Of a stretch of 64,000 bases of DNA, positions 46,186 through 55,917 are shown in pieces (position 1 is the stretch's first letter; the number at the start of each line of letters is the position of its first letter). The stretch covers positions 2,468,501 to 2,532,500 of the forward strand of contig NZ_JAUFQI010000001.1 of the NCBI RefSeq assembly GCF_030409715.1, read 5' to 3'. The translations under genes and the position numbers were made by a program. The DNA is from Reinekea marina (GTDB lineage Bacteria > Pseudomonadota > Gammaproteobacteria > Pseudomonadales > Natronospirillaceae). The notes beneath the pieces are model-generated. The model saw only the letters and a program-made list of their open reading frames with translations, was not told where the DNA came from and did not search any database.

Positions 46186-47199
46186 CTATGAGTCCTTATC
46201 GGCTAAGCCAATCTTTCGCATCAACTCAGCTACGCGGTTAGCGTAACCCCACTCGTTGTCATACCAGGCATAAATTTTTACTTGGGTGCCATTAACGACC
46301 ATGGTTGATAGCGCATCCACAATGCTAGAGCGAGGATCTGTTTTATAATCAATTGACACTAATGGGCGTTCTTCATAACCGAGAATGTCTTTTAATTCGC
46401 CTTCTGCGGCCTCCTTGAGTAACTGATTCACTTCTTCCGCTGTTACCACTCGGCTTACTTCGAATACGCAATCAGTTAATGAGGCATTCGTTAAAGGCAC
46501 TCGAACCGCATGGCCGTTTAATTTACCTTTTAGCTCAGGGAAGATATGAGTGATGGCCGTTGCAGACCCGGTTGTAGTTGGTATTAAACTGGTGCCACAA
46601 GACCGTGCTCTACGTAAATCACTGTGCGGCGCATCTATGATCGTTTGAGTATTGGTGATGTTGTGAATGGTGGTCATTGAACCATGCTTAATGCCAATTT
46701 TTTCATGAATCACTTTAACAACAGGAGCCAAGCAATTGGTGGTACATGAAGCGGCGGTCACTATCGAGTGCTGGGTTTTATCGTACAGATGATCATTCAC
46801 CCCCATCACCACATTAAGCACACCTTCTTCTTTTACCGGCGCGGTCACGAGTACGCGCTTTACGCCTTGGTCTAAATAAGCTTGCAGCAAAGCTTTGGTT
46901 TTCATTTTACCACTGGCGTCGATGACCACATCACAGTTGGACCAGTCGGTTTCAGCTATGGTTTTATGTTGACTGCAGCGAATGGTATGTTTATGGATAG
47001 CCATGTTATTGCCGTGTGCTGTAGCGTCATAAGCGCAACGGCCATGCACGGAATCAAAGGTGAGTAAATGAGCCAGTGTTTCAGCGTTTCCAGCTGGATC
47101 ATTTATTTGTACGAACTCTACATCATCCCAGTCTATTGCAGCTCGCAGTGCTAAGCGTCCCATGCGGCCAAACCCATTAATGCCTACTTTAATTGTCAT
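46186..47199 (-). CDS. ArsJ-associated glyceraldehyde-3-phosphate dehydrogenase
   Basis: A 337-aa GAPDH. NAD-binding start [16 protein letters not shown], catalytic Cys152 in SCTTNCLAP and partner His179, with [21 protein letters not shown] typical of the arsenic-associated subgroup. It uses arsenate in place of phosphate to form 1-arseno-3-phosphoglycerate, which ArsJ pumps out. It is the first gene of the pair and divergent from metY across 197 bp. It is unlikely to be the main glycolytic GAPDH, which is inferred from the pairing. Confidence 0.9.
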   Translation of the reverse strand: MTIKVGINGFGRMGRLALRAAIDWDDVEFVQINDPAGNAETLAHLLTFDSVHGRCAYDATAHGNNMAIHKHTIRCSQHKTIAETDWSNCDVVIDASGKMKTKALLQAYLDQGVKRVLVTAPVKEEGVLNVVMGVNDHLYDKTQHSIVTAASCTTNCLAPVVKVIHEKIGIKHGSMTTIHNITNTQTIIDAPHSDLRRARSCGTSLIPTTTGSATAITHIFPELKGKLNGHAVRVPLTNASLTDCVFEVSRVVTAEEVNQLLKEAAEGELKDILGYEERPLVSIDYKTDPRSSIVDALSTMVVNGTQVKIYAWYDNEWGYANRVAELMRKIGLADKDS

Positions 47200-47396
47200 C
47201 TGTTGCTCACCTTAAATTATTAATAATATTTCAAACTTATGACCGTTTGATGACGATTTTATACCAACTGGCAGTGCATCGCACCGTATCGAATCATCTA
47301 AACTTATACAGAAATGTTCATTTTGACTTGATAGGTTATATGGCAGAATCGATGCTGTAGATGTTTATCACTCACCTGTTTACGATAGGAGAACAC

Positions 47397-48668
47397 ATGA
47401 AATTAGAGTCAATTGCTTTACACGAAGGGTATACCCCTGAAGAAACGACAAAATCTGCAGCGGTTCCTATATACCAAACCACTTCCTACACATTCGATGA
47501 CACTCAGCACGGCGCAGATCTATTTGATTTGAAAGTAGCCGGTAATATTTATACTCGTATCATGAACCCAACAACCGATGTGCTAGAAAAGCGAATTGCC
47601 GCAATGGAAGGTGGTATCGGTGCAGTAGCTGTGTCTTCTGGCATGGCAGCCATTACATACGCGATCCAGTGTATTTGTGAAGCAGGTGATAATATTTTAA
47701 GTACTAGCCAGCTTTATGGGGGTACCTACAACCTGTTCGCTCATGCCTTCCCAAGACAAGGCATTGAAACACGCATGATTTCTCACGATGATTTCGACGG
47801 CTTTGAAAAGGCGATCGACGATAAGACCAAAGCTATTTTTTGTGAGTCTATCGGTAACCCTGCGGGCAACATTGTCGATATTGTTCGTTTATCAGAAATA
47901 GCTAGAAAGCACGGCATCCCTTTAATCGTTGATAATACCGTTGCGACTCCGTACTTGTGCCGCCCCTTCGAATTAGGTGCCGACATTGTTGTTCACTCGC
48001 TCACCAAATACATTGGTGGTCACGGTACGTCTATTGGCGGTGCCATTGTAGACTCGGGCAAATTTGACTGGGCTAAACACAAAGAACGCTTCGCTGTTTT
48101 AAACGAGCCAGACCCTGCGTACCACGGCGTTGTGTACACTGAAGCCTTAGGCGAAGCAGCCTATATTGGCCGTTGCCGAGTAGGTCCACTGCGTAATACC
48201 GGTGCCGCTATTTCACCCATGAACTCTTTCCAAATTCTTCAAGGTTTAGAAACGCTTGGATTGCGCATGGATCGCCATTGCGAAAACGCTGAGAAGCTTG
48301 CCGATTACCTACAAAAGCACGAAAAAGTTGAGTGGGTAAATTACGCAGCCTTACCCGATAGCCCATACAATACCGCTTGCCAAAAAATCACCTCAGGTAA
48401 AGCTTCTGGCGTTTTAAGCTTTGGTATTAAAGGTGGCATTGAAGCGGGCACTAAGTTCATTGATGCGTTACAGATGATCTTACGCTTAGTAAACATAGGT
48501 GATGCTAAATCATTAGCCTGCCACCCTGCTTCGACCACGCACCGACAGTTAAACGAAGAAGAACTTGCCGCGGCCGGTGTAAGCTCAGACTTAATCCGAA
48601 TTTCAGTAGGTATTGAGCACATTGACGACATTATTGCCGATGTAAGCCAAGCGCTAGAGAAAGCTTAA
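47397..48668 (+). CDS. metY: O-acetylhomoserine (thiol)-lyase
   Basis: A 423-aa PLP enzyme that makes homocysteine (or methionine) from O-acetylhomoserine and sulfide or methanethiol. The PLP lysine is K204 in HSLTKYIGGHGTSIGG, and VPIYQTTSYTFDDTQHGADLF is the family start (given in part). The chosen ATG 47397 has AGGAG eight bases upstream; the upstream codon at 47361 would add twelve non-family residues. It ends at a good terminator. Confidence 0.92.
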   Translation: MKLESIALHEGYTPEETTKSAAVPIYQTTSYTFDDTQHGADLFDLKVAGNIYTRIMNPTTDVLEKRIAAMEGGIGAVAVSSGMAAITYAIQCICEAGDNILSTSQLYGGTYNLFAHAFPRQGIETRMISHDDFDGFEKAIDDKTKAIFCESIGNPAGNIVDIVRLSEIARKHGIPLIVDNTVATPYLCRPFELGADIVVHSLTKYIGGHGTSIGGAIVDSGKFDWAKHKERFAVLNEPDPAYHGVVYTEALGEAAYIGRCRVGPLRNTGAAISPMNSFQILQGLETLGLRMDRHCENAEKLADYLQKHEKVEWVNYAALPDSPYNTACQKITSGKASGVLSFGIKGGIEAGTKFIDALQMILRLVNIGDAKSLACHPASTTHRQLNEEELAAAGVSSDLIRISVGIEHIDDIIADVSQALEKA

Positions 48669-48706
48669 TTTATTACACATTATTGTGTTAACTTAGCGTT
48701 ATTATA

Positions 48707-48744
48707 AATAGTTAAACTGAGTTAAATCGGTTTAACTATTTTTT
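48707..48744 (+). terminator. metY: Intrinsic terminator of metY
   Basis: Stem AAATAGTTAAAC (48707-48718) / GTTTAACTATTT (48730-48741) with an 11-base loop, followed by T3 in a run of T6 from the stem. It lies 39 bp after the metY stop. Confidence 0.8.
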
Positions 48745-48831
48745 GATTAAAATTTAGGAGAATGTACTCAAAACTGAGTCAAATTAAGTAAGTACTTCTT
48801 ATTGTCTTTAAAATCAAAACAAAGAGCCGTA

Positions 48832-50106
48832 ATGTCACGTCAAAAGAAATCAATGTCGGAAGCAACAACCAAGAACATTTGGAAAAATAGCAACTTTATA
48901 TCCATTTTTGGTGCACATACGGTTTCTTCATTTGGTTCTGTTGTTACTCGCGATGCCATCCCGTTCATAGCGGTCTTATTCTTAGCAGCCCAACCTTTGA
49001 ATATGTCTATACTTGCTCTTGCAGGTGTCATTCCCATTTTATTAGTGGCATTACCCGGTGGCGTACTCATTGATCGGCTGCCACGCATTCCAATCATGTT
49101 ACTTGCCGATATTGCACGAGCGGGCTTGGTGCTACTTATTCCCATTGCTTGGTTTTTTGATTTTTTAACACTTTGGGTGCTAGCTGGGGTTATTTTCCTT
49201 ACGACAATTTTTAGTGTTCTTTTTGATGTTGCGAATCAGTCGGTATTACCTGAATACGTTGAGAAAGATGAATTACTGTCGGCAAATGGCAAACTTTCAA
49301 GTGCGGATACCGCTGCGGAAGTGACCGCTTCTAGCCTAACAGGTTGGCTGGTTCAAACCTTGGGTGGTCCTATCGTCTTATTGTTAGATTCTGCTTCCTA
49401 TCTAATGTCAGCTGCATTTATTTTACGTATTAAACAACCAGCACATAAAGCAGAAGCACTTGATCAAGATCAAGCTCGGCCAAAACAAACCTTTATTCAA
49501 GATATGCAATCAGGATTCAAGATTTATGCTCAAAATAGACAACTAAAAATATACCTTATTACTTCGGCCACACAGGCATTTTTCGGCGCGTTCATGGGTG
49601 CGTTATATGTCTTTCATTTGCTAAATACGCTGAGTATTTCTGCATCGATAACGGGCTTGCTAATCGCAGTGGGGGGTATTGGCGGGTTGCTGGGTTCTGT
49701 TCTCTCTGAAAAAATCTCAAACAGGCTGGGGGCAAACAGAGTAATGTTCTACTCCATATTTTTAAGGTCTTTCACCATATTACTGCTACCTCTCAGCGTT
49801 TTGTTATCCCCTATTTTAGTCATTATTGCACTCATCGTTGACCAGGTACTGGGTGATTTTCTCTTTGTTCAATACCATATTAATGAGCGAACAAAACGCC
49901 AACAAATTGCAGAGGTTCATGAGTTAGGTCGTGTGAATTCAACGGCACATTTTACTAGCACAGCGGCTTTTTCATTGGGCTTGTTGGCTGCCGGGGTTAT
50001 TGGTGAATTTTCGAGTACAACTGTAGCGTTAATTATTGCGGCTAGTGGAATATTTGCTTTATCTATATTTTTTAAGGTAAGTTATTTAAATAGGTGTGCT
50101 AATTAA
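48832..50106 (+). CDS. MFS transporter (MFS_3/enterobactin-exporter-like)
   Basis: A 424-aa protein with about 12 hydrophobic segments. The ISIFGAHTVSSFGSVVTRDAIPF start and DRLPRIPIMLLADIARAG loop are typical of the MFS_3 group that includes EntS-like exporters. The substrate is unknown; multidrug or siderophore export is possible by family only. The frame opens at 48802; I chose the ATG at 48832 (GAG about 8 bases before), and 48853 is also possible. It is followed closely by the S66 peptidase remnant. Confidence 0.75.
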   Translation: MSRQKKSMSEATTKNIWKNSNFISIFGAHTVSSFGSVVTRDAIPFIAVLFLAAQPLNMSILALAGVIPILLVALPGGVLIDRLPRIPIMLLADIARAGLVLLIPIAWFFDFLTLWVLAGVIFLTTIFSVLFDVANQSVLPEYVEKDELLSANGKLSSADTAAEVTASSLTGWLVQTLGGPIVLLLDSASYLMSAAFILRIKQPAHKAEALDQDQARPKQTFIQDMQSGFKIYAQNRQLKIYLITSATQAFFGAFMGALYVFHLLNTLSISASITGLLIAVGGIGGLLGSVLSEKISNRLGANRVMFYSIFLRSFTILLLPLSVLLSPILVIIALIVDQVLGDFLFVQYHINERTKRQQIAEVHELGRVNSTAHFTSTAAFSLGLLAAGVIGEFSSTTVALIIAASGIFALSIFFKVSYLNRCAN

Positions 50107-50166
50107 ACCTGCCTGCACTCTTTTAGGACAAGTACTTATTATCCTAATGACCGTCAAGGACAATTC

Positions 50167-51185
50167 GTGATATTCCCGACTCCATTAAAGCCTGGCGACA
50201 GTATTGGTTTCTTTACCCCGTCTTCACCTGCAACCGTATTTGCTCCAAACCGTTTTCAACGGGCAAAAGAATTTCTTCTTGGTAAAGGCTTTACCTTAGT
50301 CGAAGGCAGTTTAACGGATAAGTCAGATTTCTACCGTTCTGGTTCAATTCAAGAGCGCGCCGATGAGCTGAACAGTTTAATTCGTGACCCAAAAGTACGT
50401 TGTATAATGTCGACGATAGGCGGCAGTAATAGTAATGCACTCCTCCCTTATATTGATTACGAAGCGCTGCGAGAAGACCCCAACATAATTATTGGCTATT
50501 CCGATGTCACCGCCATTTTATTAGGTATTTACGCCCAAACAGGGCTAATTACCTTTTACGGACCTGCTCTGGTGGCTTCGTTTGGTGAATACCCGCCTTT
50601 GGTCGATGAAACCTATCAATCGTTTATTGATCTATTAACAATACAATCCGACAGCTATCACTATTCTATGCCTGAAGCGTGGACGGATGTAAAAATTGAT
50701 TGGGAAGCTCAACAAGCCGCAAAGCCGGTTTATTCTAATGAATGGGAGTTCAAAGGGACTGGGAATGTAACCGGCCGCATTATAGGTGGTAACTTAAACA
50801 CCATGGCAGGAATCTGGGGAAGTAAATATATGCCTGAGATCCAAGCTGGCGACATTCTATTAATTGAAGATTCATTAAAAAGCATTGAAAACGTAGAGTG
50901 TTCATTTGCACACTTAAAAACATGCGGCGTATTCGACCGCATTTCGCTATCGTGTTAGGCAAACATAAACTCTTCGATGATAAAGGCTCAAATCGCACAC
51001 TTCTCGATGTGCTTTTAGAGGTACTCAACGGGCAAATGATCCCCATTCTAAATGGCTTCGACAGCTGTCATACTCACCCTATGCTTGCGACGCCTTTAGG
51101 TCTGCAATGCACGATAGATTTTGGTGAGGATAGAATATCTTTGGTAAGCCCTTGGTTGACTCAAAGTAAGTTAGTAATTAGTTAG
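50167..51185 (+). pseudogene. S66 (LD-carboxypeptidase/MccF-like) peptidase gene interrupted by a frameshift
   Basis: The frame from GTG 50167 encodes 263 residues with S66 features: IGGSNSN (nucleophile region, Ser89) and LLIEDSLKSIE (E234). It ends at TAG 50953 after GVFDRISLSC. A second frame reads AIVLGKHKLFDDKGSNRTLLD (in part: AIVLGKHKLFDD) and holds the catalytic His in CHTHPM. Family members run GVFD..I..I(I/V)LGKH without a break, so the two halves belong to one gene. One base added at about 50946 (TCG-G-CT) restores the join. The frames stop at 51185, overlapping the HAD gene by 4 bases. No slippery heptamer is visible, so programmed frameshifting is unlikely; a mutation or a sequencing error is more likely. 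Without the His the first frame should be inactive. Confidence 0.82.
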
Positions 51186-51787
51186 CTAAAATGTTCGTTA
51201 ATAAACTCAAGGGTATCGGAAGTAGTACAATGTTGTACGCTGTCGATACCCAAACTCTGAGCGGCGGTTACATTTGCTAGGCTATCATCAATAAATACAG
51301 CTTGCTCGATTAACGTGTCAACTATGCTCAAGGTTTTTGAAAAAAACTCCAAACTCGGTTTAGCAACCCCAATCTCAGACGAGTTGATTACAACGTCGAA
51401 GGCATTCTTAAGTTTTGCTTTAGCTAAATCAGAGGGTAAGCGGCTAGTGGCGTTGGTTACTAGCACTATTTTTGCGCTGGGGGCTCGGGCTTTTAGTTGC
51501 GCTAAGAAGTCATAATCTATTTTAAACTTTGCATTACTCCAAAAAGCAACCAATTGCTTTGCAACCTGTTGGTTGTGCAATTGGCTTAACTTAGTTTCAA
51601 CGTGACCTTGCCATTGCTCGTGGCTAACCTGCCCAGTGATAGCGGGCATTAGCAATTTGCTATCAAAAGCAACCGAAGCCAAGGTCCCCGGCGCTAATCC
51701 TAATGCATCTTCTTTTTGATTGATGTCCTCGTTAGACCAATGGCGAATCACTCCATCAAAATCAATTAAAATAGTGTTTTTCGCCAT
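51182..51787 (-). CDS. HAD-superfamily hydrolase
   Basis: A 201-aa HAD-like phosphatase (IA-type, with a small cap). Motif I is LIDFDGVIRHW (nucleophile Asp, second Asp), motif II VLVTNATSRLPSD, motif III GVAKPSLEFF (Lys) and motif IV AVFIDDSLANVTAA. It dephosphorylates small metabolites; the substrate is unknown. It is 5 bp after dnaE and on the same strand, so it is in the dnaE transcription unit, where accA sits in E. coli. Confidence 0.85.
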   Translation of the reverse strand: MAKNTILIDFDGVIRHWSNEDINQKEDALGLAPGTLASVAFDSKLLMPAITGQVSHEQWQGHVETKLSQLHNQQVAKQLVAFWSNAKFKIDYDFLAQLKARAPSAKIVLVTNATSRLPSDLAKAKLKNAFDVVINSSEIGVAKPSLEFFSKTLSIVDTLIEQAVFIDDSLANVTAAQSLGIDSVQHCTTSDTLEFINEHFS

Positions 51788-51792
51788 ATCAC

Positions 51793-54700
51793 CTAGTACC
51801 TAAACTTATAACCAGACTCACTGAAATCTTGTTTCAACTGATGCAGGACTTCATCTTGTAAGTGAATGCGATGCTTATCGTTTAATTTAATCAAACCGTT
51901 CGAGGTTTCATTTTGGTAGTTGACCCAAACAGAACAACCTTGATCTTCTGGCAAATCACTTTTAACCAAAGTCTTTAGTTTTTTCATAAACTCCGGAGCT
52001 TGGTCTGCCGTTGTTTTAAACTCAATACCTTTAATTAGGGCTTGCCGTGCATCCACCAATGTATAAACGCGTTGCGCTCGAATTCTTGGCCGGTCGTTAT
52101 AATCATCCCAACCAAGTTCAGCTTCTACCACCACTACGGTATCGGGTACTAGAACATCTTTAAATTGCGCATACAACTCACCGAATAAAGTCATCTCAAC
52201 ACGGCCGGTACGGTCATCTAACGTTACGATACCCATAGTATCGCCCTTTTGAGTTTGGCGCGTTCGCACACCCATTACAAGACCGGCTACAGTTTTGATA
52301 TTGCCACGACGAGCACGTTTAAGTTCTTCGGCCGAACCATCAAGTTCACCTAATCTTAGCGATACAACTTGTTTTACTTCATCTTCAAACTCATCAATCG
52401 GGTGGCCCGTTAGGTAGAGACCTAACGTATCTTTTTCACCGGCTAAACGAACTTTCAACGGTGCATCTTGAACCTTCAGGTAGGGTTCATACACATCCGC
52501 TTCAACTTCTGCTTGAATCTCGCCGAATAAATCCATCATACCCGCGGCCGCATTAGCCGCGCTTTGATCGGCCGTTTTAATGGCATCGGGCATTGCGGCC
52601 AACATTACTGAGCGGTTTGGACCAATGTTATCTAATGCACCCGCTTTAATGAGCGCTTCGATGGCGCGCTTGTTTACTTTTTTGCTGTCGATACGCTGAC
52701 AAAAATCAAATATATCTGTGAACGGTGCGCCACTATTTCGCGCAGCAACAATAGCCTCTACAGGCCCCTCGCCTACGCCTTTAATAGCCCCTAAACCATA
52801 AATTATTTGATCGTTCTCGTTGACCGTAAAATAATATGCGCCGGCATTAACATCAGGGGGCAACACATCAATATTCATTTCGCGGCAATCTTCAATAAAG
52901 ATCACCACCTTTTCAGTGTTTTGCAATTCCGATGACATGGTGGCCGCTAAAAACGCGGCTGGGTAATGTGTTTTTAACCATAATGTTTGATAAGCCACTA
53001 ATGCATAGGCGGCCGAATGCGATTTGTTAAAACCGTAACCTGCGAACTTTTCAACTAAGTCGAATATCTTCATGGCGAGATCGCCATCGACGCCATTTTC
53101 AATGGCACCCTGTTTAAAGATAGAGCGCTGCTTTTCCATCTCTTCTGGTTTTTTCTTACCCATGGCTCGGCGTAGCATGTCAGCGCCACCTAGGGTATAT
53201 CCCGCCAGTACCTGAGCAATTTGCATGACCTGCTCTTGATACAAAATAATGCCATAGGTTGGCGTTAAAATTTCTTTCAGCGATTCATGCTGATACTGCG
53301 AATCTGGGTAAGAAACTTCTTCTCGGCCGTGCTTACGGTTAATAAAGTTATCTACCATGCCCGATTGCAAAGGACCGGGTCTAAACAAGGCCACTAATGC
53401 AATCATGTCTTCTAAACAGTCCGGCTGTAACCGTGCGATTAGGTCTTTCATACCACGAGATTCCAGCTGGAATACTGCGGTGGTTTTAACATCCATTAAT
53501 AGCTGGTAAGAGGGCTCATCGTCTAGCGGTATGGTGGCAATATCAATTGGTTCTTTGCCTTCGGCTTCTAACCTAGGGTTAATAATTTTCAATGCCCAAT
53601 CAATAATTGTCAGGGTACGTAACCCTAAGAAGTCAAACTTTACCAAGCCAGCCGATTCAACATCGTTTTTATCAAACTGAGTTACCAAACCTGCACCATC
53701 TTCATCGCACAAAAGCGGCGAAAAGTCGGTTAGTTTCGTCGGTGCTATTACAACGCCCCCGGCATGTTTACCCGTTTGTCGTGTTATGCCTTCGAGCTTC
53801 AACGCCATTTCCCAAATTTCGTTGGCTTCTTCGTCGTCGGCTATAAATTCTTTTAGCTCCGCCACTTCATCAATGGCTTTGCCTAATGTCATGCCTGGAT
53901 CGGGCGGGATCAGCTTTGATAAGCGATCTGCCAAGCCATAAGACTTACCTTGCACTCGAGCCACATCACGCACTACGGCTTTTGCCGCAAGCGTACCGAA
54001 GGTCACAATCTGTGATACAGCCTGCCGCCCATAGGTATCGGCCACGTATTGAATAACACGGTCTCGCCCATCCATGCAAAAGTCAACATCAAAATCGGGC
54101 ATGGAGACACGTTCTGGGTTTAAGAATCGCTCAAACAGCAAATCGTATTCTAGTGGGTCTAAGTCGGTAATATCCAACACATAGGCGACCAGTGAGCCTG
54201 CACCCGAACCTCGACCCGGCCCAACCGGCACGCCGTTTTCTTTACCCCAACGAATAAAGTCCATTACGATAAGAAAGTAACCTGGGAACCCCATTTGAAT
54301 AATGATGTCGAGTTCAAACTCTAAGCGGTCAACATAAACTTGATGACGCTCTTTATAGTCGTCCGCATCTTTATCAAGAATACCCTTAAGACGGTTTTCT
54401 AAGCCTTCAAAACTCAACTTGCGGAAATAATCATCCATTGTTGTGCCTTCTGGCACAGGAAAGTCGGGTAGAAAGTACTCTCCAAGTTTTACAGTAGTTG
54501 AGCAACGCATCGCAATGTGCAAACTGTTGGAGATAGCTTCAGGAATGTCAGCAAACAGTGCGTTCATATCGTCACTGCTTTTTAAATATTGCTCTTCGGA
54601 ATAGCGGCGAGTACGTTTTGGGTCATCGATTACGACACCTTCGTTGATGCAAACTCGGGCTTCATGCGCATCGAAATCTTCCTTATTTAAAAACATGACA

Positions 54701-55296
54701 TCATTGGTTGCCACAACTGGAATAGCCAGTTTTTTTGCTATGACTACACTGGCTTTTACAACGAGTTCGTCTTGATCACGCTCGGTACGTTGCAGTTCTA
54801 AATAATAACGATCACCGAACACTCCTTGCCACTGTTCTGCCAAGGCTTGCGCTTGCTCTGAATTACCTCTTCGAATCGCTTGACCCACATCACCAGATCG
54901 CGCGCCAGACAATACGATTAAGCCTTGGTTTTTCTCTATCAGCCACTCAGGCTTAACCACCGCTCTATCATGATGTTGGTTTTCTTGGTACGCCGCTGAA
55001 ATTAACTCTGTTAAATTTCGATACCCTTTATCGTTTGCCGCCAAAACAGGCATTAAAAAAGGTTGCTTAGGGTCATTTGGATTCTCTAACCATAAATCAG
55101 CACCCAAAATTGGTTTAATTCCCGCGCCCAATGCGGCGTTATAGAATTTAACTAAACCGAAAAAGTTTGTAATATCGGTAATGGCAATCGCTGGCATGCC
55201 AGACTGTTCGGCCTCTTTGATTAACGGCTTAACCCGTACAATTCCATCGACCAATGAGTATTCGGTATGAACTCTTAAATGTACAAATTGACTCAT
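51793..55296 (-). CDS. dnaE: DNA polymerase III alpha subunit
   Basis: A 1167-aa replicative polymerase. The N-terminal PHP domain starts FVHLRVHTEYSLVDG. The polymerase active site has PDFDVDF with D401 and D403, and a third Asp lies further on. The helix-hairpin-helix/OB-fold region (about 990-1080, TVAGLVMGVRTRQTQKGDTM in part) and the tau-binding C-terminus follow. The length matches E. coli DnaE (1160). It lies 12 bp after rnhB in the lipid A cluster, the usual gammaproteobacterial place. Confidence 0.98.
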   Translation of the reverse strand: MSQFVHLRVHTEYSLVDGIVRVKPLIKEAEQSGMPAIAITDITNFFGLVKFYNAALGAGIKPILGADLWLENPNDPKQPFLMPVLAANDKGYRNLTELISAAYQENQHHDRAVVKPEWLIEKNQGLIVLSGARSGDVGQAIRRGNSEQAQALAEQWQGVFGDRYYLELQRTERDQDELVVKASVVIAKKLAIPVVATNDVMFLNKEDFDAHEARVCINEGVVIDDPKRTRRYSEEQYLKSSDDMNALFADIPEAISNSLHIAMRCSTTVKLGEYFLPDFPVPEGTTMDDYFRKLSFEGLENRLKGILDKDADDYKERHQVYVDRLEFELDIIIQMGFPGYFLIVMDFIRWGKENGVPVGPGRGSGAGSLVAYVLDITDLDPLEYDLLFERFLNPERVSMPDFDVDFCMDGRDRVIQYVADTYGRQAVSQIVTFGTLAAKAVVRDVARVQGKSYGLADRLSKLIPPDPGMTLGKAIDEVAELKEFIADDEEANEIWEMALKLEGITRQTGKHAGGVVIAPTKLTDFSPLLCDEDGAGLVTQFDKNDVESAGLVKFDFLGLRTLTIIDWALKIINPRLEAEGKEPIDIATIPLDDEPSYQLLMDVKTTAVFQLESRGMKDLIARLQPDCLEDMIALVALFRPGPLQSGMVDNFINRKHGREEVSYPDSQYQHESLKEILTPTYGIILYQEQVMQIAQVLAGYTLGGADMLRRAMGKKKPEEMEKQRSIFKQGAIENGVDGDLAMKIFDLVEKFAGYGFNKSHSAAYALVAYQTLWLKTHYPAAFLAATMSSELQNTEKVVIFIEDCREMNIDVLPPDVNAGAYYFTVNENDQIIYGLGAIKGVGEGPVEAIVAARNSGAPFTDIFDFCQRIDSKKVNKRAIEALIKAGALDNIGPNRSVMLAAMPDAIKTADQSAANAAAGMMDLFGEIQAEVEADVYEPYLKVQDAPLKVRLAGEKDTLGLYLTGHPIDEFEDEVKQVVSLRLGELDGSAEELKRARRGNIKTVAGLVMGVRTRQTQKGDTMGIVTLDDRTGRVEMTLFGELYAQFKDVLVPDTVVVVEAELGWDDYNDRPRIRAQRVYTLVDARQALIKGIEFKTTADQAPEFMKKLKTLVKSDLPEDQGCSVWVNYQNETSNGLIKLNDKHRIHLQDEVLHQLKQDFSESGYKFRY

Positions 55297-55308
55297 AATG
55301 ACAAACTT

Positions 55309-55917
55309 TTAACTCGTTAATTCCAGTTGATTTCGGATCGGTGCAAAACTTCTTCGATGCTCATCGATCACGCCAAATTTTTTAATGGCTGCTAAATGCT
55401 GTACAGTCCCATAACCTTTGTGCTGATTAAAACCATATTGAGGGTGTCGCTGATGGAGCTCTACAAGCTCTTGATCTCGCGTAACTTTGGCCAATATTGA
55501 GGCGGCTGAAATGGCCGCGATTTTACCATCGCCTTTGACAATTGCTTCTGCTGGGCACGGCAAGCCTTTCGGAATTTTGTTTCCGTCAATTTGGCAAAAA
55601 TCAGGCTTCAAGGTTAACCCATTCACCGCTCGTGCCATCGCCAACAACGTAGCCTGCAATATATTTAATTCATCTATTTCGTTTACCGATGCCCGTGCAA
55701 TGCAATAACAAAGTGCTTTTTCTTTAATTTCTTCAGCTAAGGCTTGACGGTTTTTTTCAGAAAGCTTTTTAGAATCATTTAAGCCAACAATAGGCTTGTT
55801 TTCATCCAAAATGACCGCGGCCGTAACAACATCACCGGCTAAAGGTCCACGTCCTACTTCATCTACACCGGCTATTATTTGGGCGGAGTTAGCAAAGTCG
55901 AAATCTGATTGATTCAT
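55309..55917 (-). CDS. rnhB: Ribonuclease HII
   Basis: A 202-aa enzyme that cleaves RNA in RNA-DNA hybrids, including single ribonucleotides. [15 protein letters not shown] holds D19 and E20, and the later [11 protein letters not shown] and [14 protein letters not shown] give the other acids. It overlaps the end of lpxB by 4 bases. Position before dnaE is standard. Confidence 0.97.
   Translation of the reverse strand: MNQSDFDFANSAQIIAGVDEVGRGPLAGDVVTAAVILDENKPIVGLNDSKKLSEKNRQALAEEIKEKALCYCIARASVNEIDELNILQATLLAMARAVNGLTLKPDFCQIDGNKIPKGLPCPAEAIVKGDGKIAAISAASILAKVTRDQELVELHQRHPQYGFNQHKGYGTVQHLAAIKKFGVIDEHRRSFAPIRNQLELTS

Noticed and set aside
46186..47199. Main glycolytic GAPDH (gapA)
   Set aside because: It is paired 3 bases from arsJ and shows the residues of the arsenic-associated subgroup, so it is more likely the ArsJ partner.
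50930..50960. Programmed -1 ribosomal frameshift in the S66 peptidase gene
   Set aside because: No slippery heptamer or following stem is visible at the join (GCATTTCGCT), and a single missing base explains it more simply.
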